From NCBI GenBank assembly GCA_900088475.1, contig FLMG01000841.1, positions 6,043 through 17,376 on the forward strand: DNA of 11,334 nt, given 5' to 3'. The stretch's first letter is position 1. Each line of letters starts with the position of its first letter. Source of the DNA: Hyphochytrium catenoides. Its lineage: Eukaryota; Sar; Hyphochytriomycetes; Hyphochytriales; Hyphochytriaceae. A model generated the notes under the pieces. It saw only the letters and a program-made list of their open reading frames with translations. It was not told where the DNA came from and did not search any database. Positions 1 to 9,153 of this stretch are shown in pieces. The position numbers were made by a program, and so were the translations under genes.

Positions 1-31
<31 letters not shown>

Positions 32-60
32 CTCTCGCTCTCTCGCTCTCTCGCTCTCCC
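1..60 (+). repeat. (CT)n microsatellite
   Basis: Nearly uninterrupted CT dinucleotides from the window edge, degenerating into CTCTCG units and then CT-rich DNA. The array probably continues beyond the left edge. Confidence 0.9.
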
Positions 61-398
61 TCTCTCTCCCTCTCGCTCTCATTCTCTCCCTCTTCTCTCT
101 CTCTGAGTGTGTGTGTGTCTCTGGCTCTCATTTCTCTTGCTCTCTCGCTATCGCTCTCATTTTCTCTTCGGCTCTCTCTTCCTGTCTTCTTCTCTTGGCA
201 CCACCTACTTTCTCTTTCGACTCTTCTCTCTCTTTCTCCAGTCCACGGCCTTCAAGTCTTCAGCGCGTCTTCACCATCCGAAGCTCCATATCTTCAACTT
301 CAACTCTGACAGCCGACTTACACTCTCTTCTCGCTCCACTGCGCTGACGACGGTGCCCAGCTGCTACCTACGCCCGCATTGGCCGCAACACCAGCGTC
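1..398 (+). promoter_or_regulatory. CT-rich upstream region and probable 5' UTR of the TBC/FYVE gene
   Basis: The first 60 bases are an almost pure CT microsatellite with CTCG interruptions. Strong pyrimidine bias then runs to about position 240, followed by more mixed sequence up to the ATG at 399. I see no TATA box or other core promoter motif that I can defend. Three overlapping short open frames in this stretch encode only Ser/Leu/Phe-rich low-complexity sequence and look non-coding. The region probably holds the promoter and leader of the downstream gene. That role is inferred from position only. Confidence 0.4.
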
Positions 399-3300
399 AT
401 GGCGCACACCAGACAGCAGTTCTGGGCCACAGTTCTGCAGCAGAGCTCAGGCTTGGACTCTTTTGACAGAGAAAAGCTAACGCGGCTCAGCGGTGCTGGG
501 ACTGGGGCGAGAGCTCTGACAAATTGGGTCCCTCCAGGCTTCCTACGGCGCCACTGCACAATTTATCCTTTCATCAAAGAGTTTGATTATGGAGAAAGAA
601 CGAGGAAAATCAAACGTGACATCCATCGAACCTTCAGCATCTTTGAGCTCTCTCAGTCTTCAGGAACCGTCTCATCCAAACCGCAGGCAGATAAACAGGA
701 TTCTGGGCAGGGAGAGACAACCGCGCCGTCTTCAGCGGCCTCCAAGGGCCCTGATGAAGTCTCAGAGCAGCAGCGGCGACTGTTCTATGTGTTGAATGCT
801 GTTGGTCATGCCGAGGACACTTATTGCCAGGGAATGAACTTTGTTGCCGCTCTGCTGCTGGTGGACGGCCTCTCTGAAGCTGAGACCTACGCCACGTTCC
901 TCTGGATCTTACAAGGTCAGTGAGTGGCTTTTGTTCCTGGGTTGCGAGTATAGCTACTGAACAGGAATGGTAGCTGCGAAGACCCGCTCTCTTCTTGCTG
1001 GTTTCCCTGATCTCCCTGCTGCTTCCCTACTTGTCACCAAAGTCTGCCTCTGTATTGAATTGCTCTTCCTTCCTTTCATCCGTCTTCCATTCCTCTGCTC
1101 ACGCCATCATCTCTTCGATGGAACAGGCAAAAGCTTGTCCAAACTCTATAAGAACGAGGACAGCTTCCTAGCGGACTACACCGACCACTTCTCAAGAGCA
1201 CTGCAGAAGGAGCTGCCTCGGGTGCACACTCATCTCACCAAGCTCGGCTTCCTCCCTGTCTTCTATACCGTCGAGTGGTTCACCACCTTATTCTCCAATT
1301 GTACGAGGGTTGACGTGGCAAAGGCTGTGCTCGACCTTGTCCTCGCAGGAGTCAGGAATGCTCTCTTCCGTGTAGGCTTAGCAGCCTTGGCGCTGCTCAA
1401 GGAGGAGATACTCGCGCGGGACTTAGAGGCGCTGCTGAAGGACTTCAAGGTTGGAAGCAGTTGTCCCGGCAGAAGTGTCAATAAAGCTGTCTTGGGTTCG
1501 CTTAGGATCTCCTGCCTCCCGCCCCTCTCCCCGATTTCTATAGCCTCCATCGCTCGCAGACACATCTTTTCGGACTTCCTAACAAAGTTTAGGGCTGTCT
1601 TGCTTGCTCCCCCTCACTTATCGCCCCTTCTGCCTCGGTTGAGCGGTTCTCCCCGATCTCTACACTCTAGTTCTCCCTCATCTCTGGCGAATTGCTCTTC
1701 TCTCAAACCTCTGTACTCACCCATTCCCTGTTGCTCTCTCCGTTCCATGGGCTCGCAGGGTCTGGTCAAAGAGCTGAAGCCGGAGCCACTCCTTCTTCAA
1801 GCGATGAACCTAAAGATTAGCCTCAGTACTCTGGGTCCTGAGGCACCAGATACCAGTCCTAGTGGAGGGGTAGACGTCCTTCGCTTCCTAGCTGACAAGC
1901 ACTGGCAGGTTCTTCTCAAGCGCAGGCAACCAGACGCCACAGCGCCTCACCGATCTCTGGATCCTGACACTGTGAGGCTAGTGGAGCTGGGAGATCTTCA
2001 AGCTATCCAGCAGCTGTGGAGAAGGAGACACGAGCGAAGGAATAAGCGACTGAGCCTCTTAAGTGCGCTGGATGGTACTGCCAACGACTTTGCAGGAGAT
2101 AAGGAAGAAGTCCGACGAGCAACGAGCCTTCCAGAGCTATCAACGCAGGAGGGAACGCAAAAGGAGGAAGAGGATATAGAAAGGGGTACGGTGTCCTTTT
2201 CAAAGTCCAAATCTGTGCCTGGGTCGCTTGCAGCGCACAGCAGGGTCTCCAGAGTGACCTGTGAGGAGGACCAGACGCTGGCCGATGAGCTTCTACACTT
2301 TGCGCTGTACTTCTCCCAGCTGAAGGTGGCGGAGTGGGCAGTGGACATGGCCGGGGCGAACCCTAACAACTATGACGAGAACATGATGACGCCGCTGCAC
2401 TTCGCCGCCACATGGAATAGACCGAATCTCTGTCGGTTCCTCCTCTCTGCAGGGGCAGATCCTACGCTTTTGGGGGTCAGTATCTTCTTGCTGCTTCACT
2501 GCTGGGTTTACTTTTACTTCCTTCTTGCTTTGCGTCTCTCCTCCGCTCTCTTCTTTACCTCTTACTTGCCATTAGCGTAGGACTTTGTTTCTCTCTATCG
2601 TGTCCAGAGTCTTCTCCTCCTTCACAGTCTTCTCTTCGTGGACATGGAGCTGAAATATTGTCGCCTCTGGCAGTGCAAGTGGCTTGGGTCAAGCGGGCCA
2701 AAGACTCCGTTGGCTCTGGCCGAGAGCTGGACCTATAATGATACGTCTGCAGTACAGCGAGTGCTGAGGGGTAGCGTATGTGTCGAATGCAATGGAGTGT
2801 CTGAGGGACTGGGCAAGAGGAAAGGAAAGTGCTCGTTGTGTGGGCTGACGGTGTGCCATCAGCCCCGAAACTGCGTGACAAGGCACCGATGTCCAGGTAA
2901 AGGTTCTACGACGAGGATCTTTGTCATGGCCCGTTGCCTGAGCCCTGTTGGCGTGTCTTTTTTAGCTCGGGCCGGCGCTAGGATCAAGCCCTTGGTTGGC
3001 GTTGGGCATGAGACACAAGCACCTGAGTCTCTAGATAAAATCGCGGGACAGGAGGTGGCAGGACGAGAGACTGCAGCCAAGCTGGTGGAGGTAAGAGGAA
3101 CGGCCGTCGTGATTAGCAGCGAGGGTGACAGAGTGAGGGTTAGAGGAGACAGAGAGAGAGCAAGATGGTGACAGACAGATATGCCGTCTGCGTAATCTGA
3201 CACAAAGTGTCGGGTGTCTTCTCTCTCATCAGGTTGAGCCGTCAAGCTGTGAAGAGAGACCTCCAACTCCTGCCCATGGAGAAGGGTTCACGCTAGCCTC

Positions 3301-4082
3301 TCCTCTCTGTCGGCGTCAGGCTGGTGTGAGTGATGAGGCCGTCTACGACTGGCTCTACCGCCTCTACATTTCTCACAACCCGCAGACCGAGGTAGACGAT
3401 GTTCCTCCTCTATTGGAGCGAGAAGGAGGGCAACAGGAGGTGGAGTCCTGGTTCTGCAGGTGAGTTAAAGCGAAGGCCAGCGGAGAATAGAAGAGAGGGT
3501 CAGCTCACAAGCCTAACCTTCTCCTGCAGTGATACGAGTTGTCACGCGCCGTTTGGTCTTTTCAAGCGGAAAATATACTGGTAGGAACAAATGCCAACAA
3601 CTAATGCCTCTCAATGCGTCTTTCTCTCTCTATCACTCTCTCTACCTATCTATTATCTATCTATCTTTTTCCCTCTTTCTGTCCTTCTATCGTTGCCTCC
3701 CTCTCTCCATGCGTATCTTTATCACTTCTTCGGGTGTGGATTTGCCCCTGTTAGCTACTCTAGCTCAGCATCTCTCTTTCCTCCACAAACCCCTCGAAGT
3801 TCTTTGTCCTCGTCGTGTGTGTCCCAGTCATCGCTTGTGTCTCCATCCATACTCTGTCTCGGTCATCCCTCCTGTCACTCCTTTCACGGCCTTTTTCTAA
3901 ATTGACAAAGGCTTCCGTTCTTTCCTCTGCCTCTGCCCGCCATATTCTCTCTGGCAGCGCTAGGTAAGCTATTCAGCTCCTCCTCATCCTCTATCTGTTC
4001 CTCTCTTCGTTTCTCTCTCTCTCTCTCTCTCTCTCTGTCTGTCTCTCTCTCTCTGTCTCTCTCTCTCTCNNNCTCTCTCCCT

Positions 4083-4121
<39 letters not shown>

Positions 4122-4427
4122 TGTTTGGAAGCAGCTACCTCTCTCATGGAATGTCTAGATTTCCCTAGTTAGCCTTACTTTAGACTCCTTTCTCGTTCTA
4201 GTGTGTCTCATTTCCTCCCTCCTCTCAGCTGTTGGGGCGTCTTCTGTGACGCTCATGCGCCTCTGTCAAGCCGTCGAGTGAAGGACAAGCAGCTCCTCCT
4301 CCGCACCTGCAACCACTGCCAGACGCTCCTCAAGCCAGCTATTGAGCGCCTGCTGACGAGTGGAAGGGAAGAGAATGGCTGGGTTCTAGTCTCTCCCAGG
4401 AGTGCACAAGCGCTCTCTCCTCGATGA
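399..4427 (+). CDS. Multi-exon RabGAP: TBC, ankyrin, AN1-like cluster and FYVE-type finger
   Basis: Proposed exons: 399-915, 1127-1449, 1759-2475, 2674-2896, 2966-3090, 3233-3459, 3530-3580, 3958-3963, 4229-4427. They join in phase to 795 aa. The TBC domain covers about residues 45-285. It carries the arginine finger IKRDIHRT (Arg77) and the glutamine finger YCQGMN (Gln144), so RabGAP activity is expected, with about 40 polar residues inserted between the two fingers. Ankyrin-like repeats follow at about 455-550, with MMTPLHFAA and TPLALAE. A Cys/His cluster lies at 555-592. A FYVE-like finger starts near 710 (WFC..., RTCNHC) and stands close to the C-terminus. FYVE fingers bind PI3P, so action on endosomal Rabs is inferred. 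The ATG has G at -3 and +4. The least certain junction is the exon 4 acceptor; 2608, 2680 and 2704 also keep the frame. No specific orthologue is recognised. Confidence 0.85.
3652..3665 (+). repeat. Short TATC-type microsatellite
   Basis: Imperfect CTAT/TATC units within the pyrimidine-rich intron of the TBC/FYVE gene. Confidence 0.55.
3958..3963 (+). other. Candidate 6-nt microexon inside the FYVE finger
   Basis: The six bases CGCTAG sit between a good acceptor (TTCTCTCTGGCAG) and a strong donor (GTAAGC). The upstream exon ends in TG at 3580 and the downstream exon begins CTGT at 4229. Inclusion reads TGC GCT AGC TGT, giving Cys-Ala-Ser-Cys; skipping gives Cys-Cys. Inclusion produces C-x2-C-x4-C, the canonical spacing around the third, fourth and fifth FYVE ligands (CRxCGxxFC). 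Six bases alone are weak evidence; the case rests on splice sites, phase and domain spacing agreeing. Confidence 0.62.
4011..4117 (+). repeat. Long (CT)n tract with assembly gap
   Basis: CT dinucleotides with GT and CCCT interruptions inside the last intron of the TBC/FYVE gene. Three Ns at 4070-4072 mark unresolved sequence, so the real length of the repeat and intron is unknown. Confidence 0.93.
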
Positions 4428-4988
4428 GACAAGGATTCCCAACCCGGAAGCTGTCTCTTTCCCGTGCAACATGTTCTCTAAATGCTCAATTGAAGCCCCA
4501 AAGCCTTTGAATTATCGGGAAGCAGGAAGAAAAGGGGAACTATGAGGCAAAACAGCACTAAGATGAAGAGAGCCGAACGCTGCTTGGGAGCGGATTGCTA
4601 TAAATGGAGACAGCGCAGCTTGCCTTTATGGGGCCAAAGGAAGAGACAACCTAGACGCAATTGCCTATGAAGGGTACGGAGCATGAGGGATGTGGCTCAA
4701 TGCCTTGGGGATGAGGTACAGTAACAGACACAGAGAGAAAGACTGCGCGAGAGAGAGAGAGAAAAAACAAAGGAGAGAGAGAGAGAGAGAGAACGAGAGA
4801 GAGCTGGCGAATTGAAGGCTACTAGAGCTGAGAAGAGTCGAAAGAAGCAGGAGCGAATGGACAGAAGAAGACACGGAGATCTGTGAACTGTAGGAACTCG
4901 TCTTTAGAACAGAAGAGAAGTATCTGTTGAGACAAGGCAGACGGGCACGCGAAGGAACCACAGCTCTAGGTTAATAAGCCTATGTGTA
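4428..4988. other. Convergent intergenic region, 3' flanks of two genes
   Basis: The region lies between the stop of the TBC/FYVE gene and the stop of PRP38 on the other strand, so it should hold both 3' UTRs. No canonical AATAAA is seen for either gene. A TATAAAT at about 4599-4605 could be a variant poly(A) signal for the plus-strand gene, but this is weak. The 98-codon minus-strand frame at 4665-4961 is Ser/Leu-rich and derives from GA-repeat sequence; I do not call it a gene. Confidence 0.5.
4749..4803 (+). repeat. (GA)n tract
   Basis: GA dinucleotides with a short A-rich interruption in the intergenic spacer downstream of PRP38. Confidence 0.85.
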
Positions 4989-6937
4989 CTACTCTCGTAG
5001 GGGCTTTAACCCTAACTTAGCCCGAAGAGCATTCCAGGCCTCGACGCTGTCAGGAGCAGGCTGCGCATCCTCGCTCTTCTCCTCTTCTGCTTTTTCTTTG
5101 AAAAGCCCCTTGTACTTCTTTTCCTTGGTCTTCTTCTTCTTCTTCTCTTCTTTGTCAGAGCCTCTTCCGTCGGTGGCTTCCTCTTCTCCTGCCTTGCGTG
5201 CGTCCTCTTCGCGTGGACTGGAGGGGCGCTCTCTGTCACCACTGAGGCTTCTGCTATGGCTGCGACTCTTCTCTCTGCTGCTCTCTCTCCTTCTTTCCCG
5301 GCTCCTTTCTCGGCTTCTATCACGACCTCTGTCTCGGCTTTTGTCTCGGCTTCTCCTGCTTCTACTACGGTCCCGTCTGCGTCTCTCATCTCTTCCTCTG
5401 CTGCGACTTCTATGACGTCGCCCTCGACTGCGACTGCGGCTCCGGTATCGGCTGTATCGGTCCCTGCTGTCCCTGCGGCTTCCTCTGCGTCTGTCTCTTC
5501 TGGGACTACGGCTATGGCTTGAGATGCTGCGACTTCGCCGGCGCCTGGCACGCCTTCTGTCATTTTCTCTCTCGCCCTCTCTTTCTCGTCTGTCCCCTTC
5601 TCTTTCTCTTCGGCGTTCTCTCTCCCTATCTCGGCTGGTGCTCCTTCGTTTGTGAGAACGATCCCTAGACATGGAGCGAGAGGAATGGCGTCTTCTGTCT
5701 CTGTCTCCTCCACGCCTCTCAGGGCTTGAGCGATCTCGAACTCTTCTCTCATGGCTCTGCGAGGCTTTCCTGCCTTCATCTTTATGACCTTGGCTCCTCC
5801 TGTTCGCTTGATTCTCCTTCTCTCCTTCTCCTCTGTCTTCTTCCTTCCAATTCCCACTGTCAGCAGCGCGTCTCTCTACCGGGGTCTTCTTCTCCTGCTC
5901 AGCCTCTGACTCTGAGTCGCTAACCTCGTCTTCCAGCGCACTCCTCCGAGGCTGCAGGGCACCGAGCTCCTCCAGCACCTCGCGCTTCTGCATACGAGGT
6001 AGGGCTACATCGCAGAAATATTCGCCACGGAGAAGCTCATCCGCTACCTCATCCACGTGTTTCAGTTCCCAACCTATAGCGAGGCAGCGCGCGCGTTGAT
6101 GGACGGAAAGTGAGCCTTCTACTCATAGAATAGCAGGACTTACTGAGGTCCAAGACAAAAGCATTGAGATCATCCAAAGTGCAGGAAAAAGAGAAAGATG
6201 GACAGAGAGAGAGAGAGAGACAGACAGAGTGAGAAAGAAAGAAAGAAGAAGGTGTACGTTTTCAGCCTAGCAGGAAGCGGGGAGGGTGCAGGCAGGAGAG
6301 GGAGCAACAGAGCCTCATCTTCTAATAAGAGAGGAGAGTGCAGTGAGGACCTGAGGTCGTGCGCTGTCTGACTTTCCGATAGTCATTGTACAGCGGCTCA
6401 ATGTATTCGTAGATATCCTGCGCTTTGCCCACCAGACGGAGGTAGAAGGCACCCAACGTCCGAACATATCTGCACAAACCACAGGCGAGAGGGCGTGAGA
6501 GTGAGACCAGCATAGCCCAGAGAAGAAACGCGGAGAAGAGACAGAGAGAGAGAAGGAATCGACAAGGAATCTACAGGGGCAGCTAGGACCCGGGAGTCAG
6601 ACAGAGAAGAAGAAGCTGCGAAAGAGAGACTGGGCGAGACAACTCACTTGAAATCTTCGTTCTTGATTAATTCAAAGACAATATCCATGTCTGGCTGGAT
6701 CTGCAGCATCTTCAGCACGAGACAGATGAATGGCGTCGGCTTCTGGTTGCCACCGTACATGCCGCCATAATAATCGAGAGCCATCGCCTTGTCCACCAAC
6801 GTCTCTGCGGTCAGCCCAAAACACTGTTCCTTCCAATATATCGACTCGTAGATGCGCAGCCGCATAATCTTCTCCACCAGGTACTGCGGATTGGTACCGT
6901 GGACGCTCTGCGCCATGACAATCGTCCGGTTCGCCAT
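4989..6937 (-). CDS. PRP38: Pre-mRNA-splicing factor 38 (PRPF38A type) with RS tail and HIND-like C-terminus
   Basis: Prp38 is a core component of the spliceosomal B complex, needed for spliceosome activation in the nucleus. Exons on the minus strand: 6937-6648, 6469-6351, 6073-4989. The introns are 178 and 277 bp with clean GT-AG ends, and the joined product is about 497 aa. Residues 1 to about 175 match the family closely: MANRT start, HGTNPQYLVEKI, ESIYWKEQCFGLTAE, GGMYGGNQKPTPF, IEPLYNDYRK, WELKHVDEVADELL, LPRMQKR. An acidic Ser/Glu stretch follows, then a long Arg/Ser/Asp/Glu-rich region (about 220-440) typical of SR-like factors, a Lys-rich stretch, and a C-terminus NALRAKLGLKPL resembling a Hub1-interaction (HIND) element. 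Human PRPF38A is about 312 aa, so the tail is much longer. The start codon context is GCCATGG. Identification is secure; the HIND function is inferred. Confidence 0.96.
6203..6220 (+). repeat. Short (GA)n tract in PRP38 intron 2
   Basis: GA dinucleotides between PRP38 exons 2 and 3. Read on the gene's sense strand this is a CT tract upstream of the acceptor at 6074-6075. Confidence 0.75.
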
Positions 6938-7786
6938 GGCTCCTGAGGGCCGTCCGCCAACGCTCGCTTCAGGTCCTTAACTCCTCCTCTAGTGCTGCCT
7001 CAGGCGGAAAGATACCGCGCAGGACAGAGCAAGAAATCTGTGCTGCTCTTGGGCAATGCTCTGCTGCAGCTCTGATGGCTATCTAGAGCTGTTCGCGGAG
7101 GGTAGGGCGCCCAGTGCACTGAGGCTGGGGGCTGGTGGAGGGCGAAGAGTGACCGAGGAGCCTGTGTCGGCCGCCTTGAAGCCCTTGCTGGCCGTCCTTC
7201 CTTGGTCCTCTGATGAGCCCGTTTGGACTGCTGTTTGAGAGTTCTCTTCTCCTCTCCCCAGCGCTTCCTCCCTTCCCTTCTACGCGTCTGACCGGTAACG
7301 GTCGATCTAATGGTACCTGATTTAGACCGCTAACGACTAGGTTGGAAGTAAAACACCCGCTAACGGCCCAAACTTCGGCCATCATAACGGCCGCCGGCCG
7401 GCCGCGGGGCGTGCCTCTTCCTCTGCTGCCTCTGCTGCGTCGCCCTTCCCTCGTGGTTCGACTCCTCCGTCTCCCTCATGAATCCGCAGTGCTGGACCCC
7501 ACAGAGTAAGGAGCGCTCACTCTGGTGGGAGGAAAGGACAAGGGCGGTCCTCAGCGTCGAGTCCTTTCTCTCCTGACGATGCAGACTAGCTTCACTCTAG
7601 AGACAGAGCGCCATGCAAGATGCAGGATGTAGACAGACAGGGAGTTGTCAGGGAGCCCGATGCGAGCTTGATTAGGCTTTGCTGCTTATATGTACTTTCA
7701 CTGGTTAGCAGCGGGGCTAGAGCGCTGTGTAGCTTGCTTACGAAGAGATGTAAAGCTCTCTATTGTACGGTTAATGTTATGAACAT
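6938..7786. other. Spacer between PRP38 start and TPR gene stop
   Basis: This 849-bp stretch holds the PRP38 promoter and leader and the 3' flank of the TPR gene, both on the minus strand. Two overlapping frames, 7056-7238 (+) and 7083-7385 (-), show no recognisable domain and overlap each other, so I do not call them genes. The part near 7290-7400 is more GC-rich and contains repeated TAACGG-type motifs. No tRNA or other structured RNA was recognised. Confidence 0.5.
7296..7390. promoter_or_regulatory. Cluster of TAACGG-type motifs upstream of PRP38
   Basis: TAACGG occurs at 7296-7301, 7361-7366 and 7385-7390, with TAACGA at 7331-7336: four similar hexamers in 95 bp, all in the same orientation and spaced 35, 30 and 24 bp. 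TAACGG fits the Myb recognition consensus YAACKG, and its AACGG part is the core of the plant M-phase (MSA) element. The cluster ends in a GC palindrome (CCGGCCGG region). It lies about 360-450 bp upstream of the PRP38 ATG. A regulatory role is inferred. Confidence 0.35.
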
Positions 7787-9102
7787 TCATTCCTCCTCGT
7801 CGTCTTCACCTTGCTCCTCCTCCGCAGCCACGACCATCTCGAGGAAGGTGCGGTAGGCTTCTTCCATCGCGGGGTCCTCTGAGCATCGTGACCCCTCCGC
7901 ACACTCGTGCACATCTTCTTCTCCGCTCTGCAGCGCGCTCCGGACGAAGTCTTCCGCTCCGTCTGTTTCCACCCAGAGCTCTCCTGCAAGCAAGCCAAGC
8001 TCATCAGTTGACCAACCGTGGGAAAAAGAATTCGGAGGCTTCAACGCGAGAGGCAGAGAGAGTCAAAGAGTGACGAGAATCGACAGCCGAGAAAACTATA
8101 GGCGAGCGATAATACCGCGACCGTGAGGCTGAAGACACCTCGATCATGCGCGCGTGGTATCTATCTATCTCTCTTTCTCTCTTCTCTTTCTCCTCACCTG
8201 CCATGCGCATGTACCGCACCCCCTCCTCTATCGAGTTCTCTCTGTACCGCCGCCCTTCCTCGAGCTCCAAGTCGTCGAACGCGCCGCGGTAGAGCTCGAA
8301 GGCGGCAATGAAGGGAGCGACATGAGGATTGCGAGCCATTGCTCTCTTTAGGGCCGACAGGGCGATTTCCTGTCAAGCTCAGTGTTAAAACCAGAGCTGC
8401 TCTCTCTTTTTGATTCTCTCACAATCTATCTAACTATCTCCATCTTCTCTCTATCGCCTCTCTTTCTGCTTCTAATAGTAATCTCCATCATGATCATTCC
8501 GCTCGGGCTGTGAGCTTGGGACTCGAGCCGACGTCTCTCCTGCTCATCTATCTCTCACTCTCTCTCTCTCTCTAGTTCTCAGCTCTCCGGCTCATCCGCT
8601 CCCCTCACCTCTGAGGCATCCTCTTCTTGCACAATCTTCCATGCGACAAACTCGATGAAAGCCAGAGAGAAGGAGGAAAAGGTCCCTTCGTCTTCGGGAT
8701 GGCGCTCCAGCACCTCACGCGCCTCTGCCGCCTGGGCCTCATCGAGGAAGAGAGCCACAAGCGCGTCTCTCGCCCGCAGGGAGTCCCCTACATCCAGCGT
8801 CAGACAGCGCTCCAAGGCCGCGGTCGCTTTCTTTATCTGTCCCGCAGCCTGACACTGAGAGGCGAACTCTATCTGCAGTCTGGGAAAGGAGGAGAAAAGG
8901 ACGTGACGTTGCTATTGAATGAAGTGGCAGAGTGGACGGAAGCTATCGCCGAGTGGGGAAGACAACAACAACTGCAGGACCAGCAGCGCTGCAGACACAA
9001 AGCATAAAGGCGATGGCACATGTGAAAAAGAAGACAGAGAGAGACAGAGAGAGAAGGCAAAGAGACAGCAGGGGCGCCAAAATTAAGATATAGAGAGACA
9101 CA

Positions 9103-9153
<51 letters not shown>

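Noticed and set aside
967-1126. Coding start at 967 for the long open frame to 2580
   Set aside because: This part lies in intron 1. The TBC domain continues smoothly from exon 1 (ends 915) to 1127, and the 967-1126 translation is pyrimidine-derived low complexity.
2638-2950. A complete piggyBac-type transposon remnant
   Set aside because: Only the zinc-ribbon-like Cys/His spacing is similar. No DDE catalytic region, terminal repeats or TTAA flanks are seen, and the frame is continuous with the ankyrin repeat.
3529-3905. Open frames at 3529-3900 and 3591-3905
   Set aside because: Intron sequence rich in CT; the products are Ser/Leu/Phe-rich without domains. Only 3530-3580 is used, in another frame.
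4984-5415. Plus-strand frame with Leu/Ser/Arg repeats
   Set aside because: Antisense shadow of the PRP38 RS region; its apparent hydrophobic repeats come from the complement of Arg/Ser codons.
5012-5857. 281-codon minus-strand open frame inside PRP38 exon 3
   Set aside because: It is an alternate reading of the RS-coding repeats. Low-complexity Arg/Ser codons leave other frames open, and the product has no recognisable domain.
7056-7385. Small genes at 7056-7238 (+) or 7083-7385 (-)
   Set aside because: They overlap on opposite strands, have no domain, and sit in the PRP38 promoter region.
8480-8540. Possible tRNA-like segment around GGGACTCGAGCC
   Set aside because: No cloverleaf with acceptor and anticodon stems could be drawn; it lies within a TPR-gene intron.
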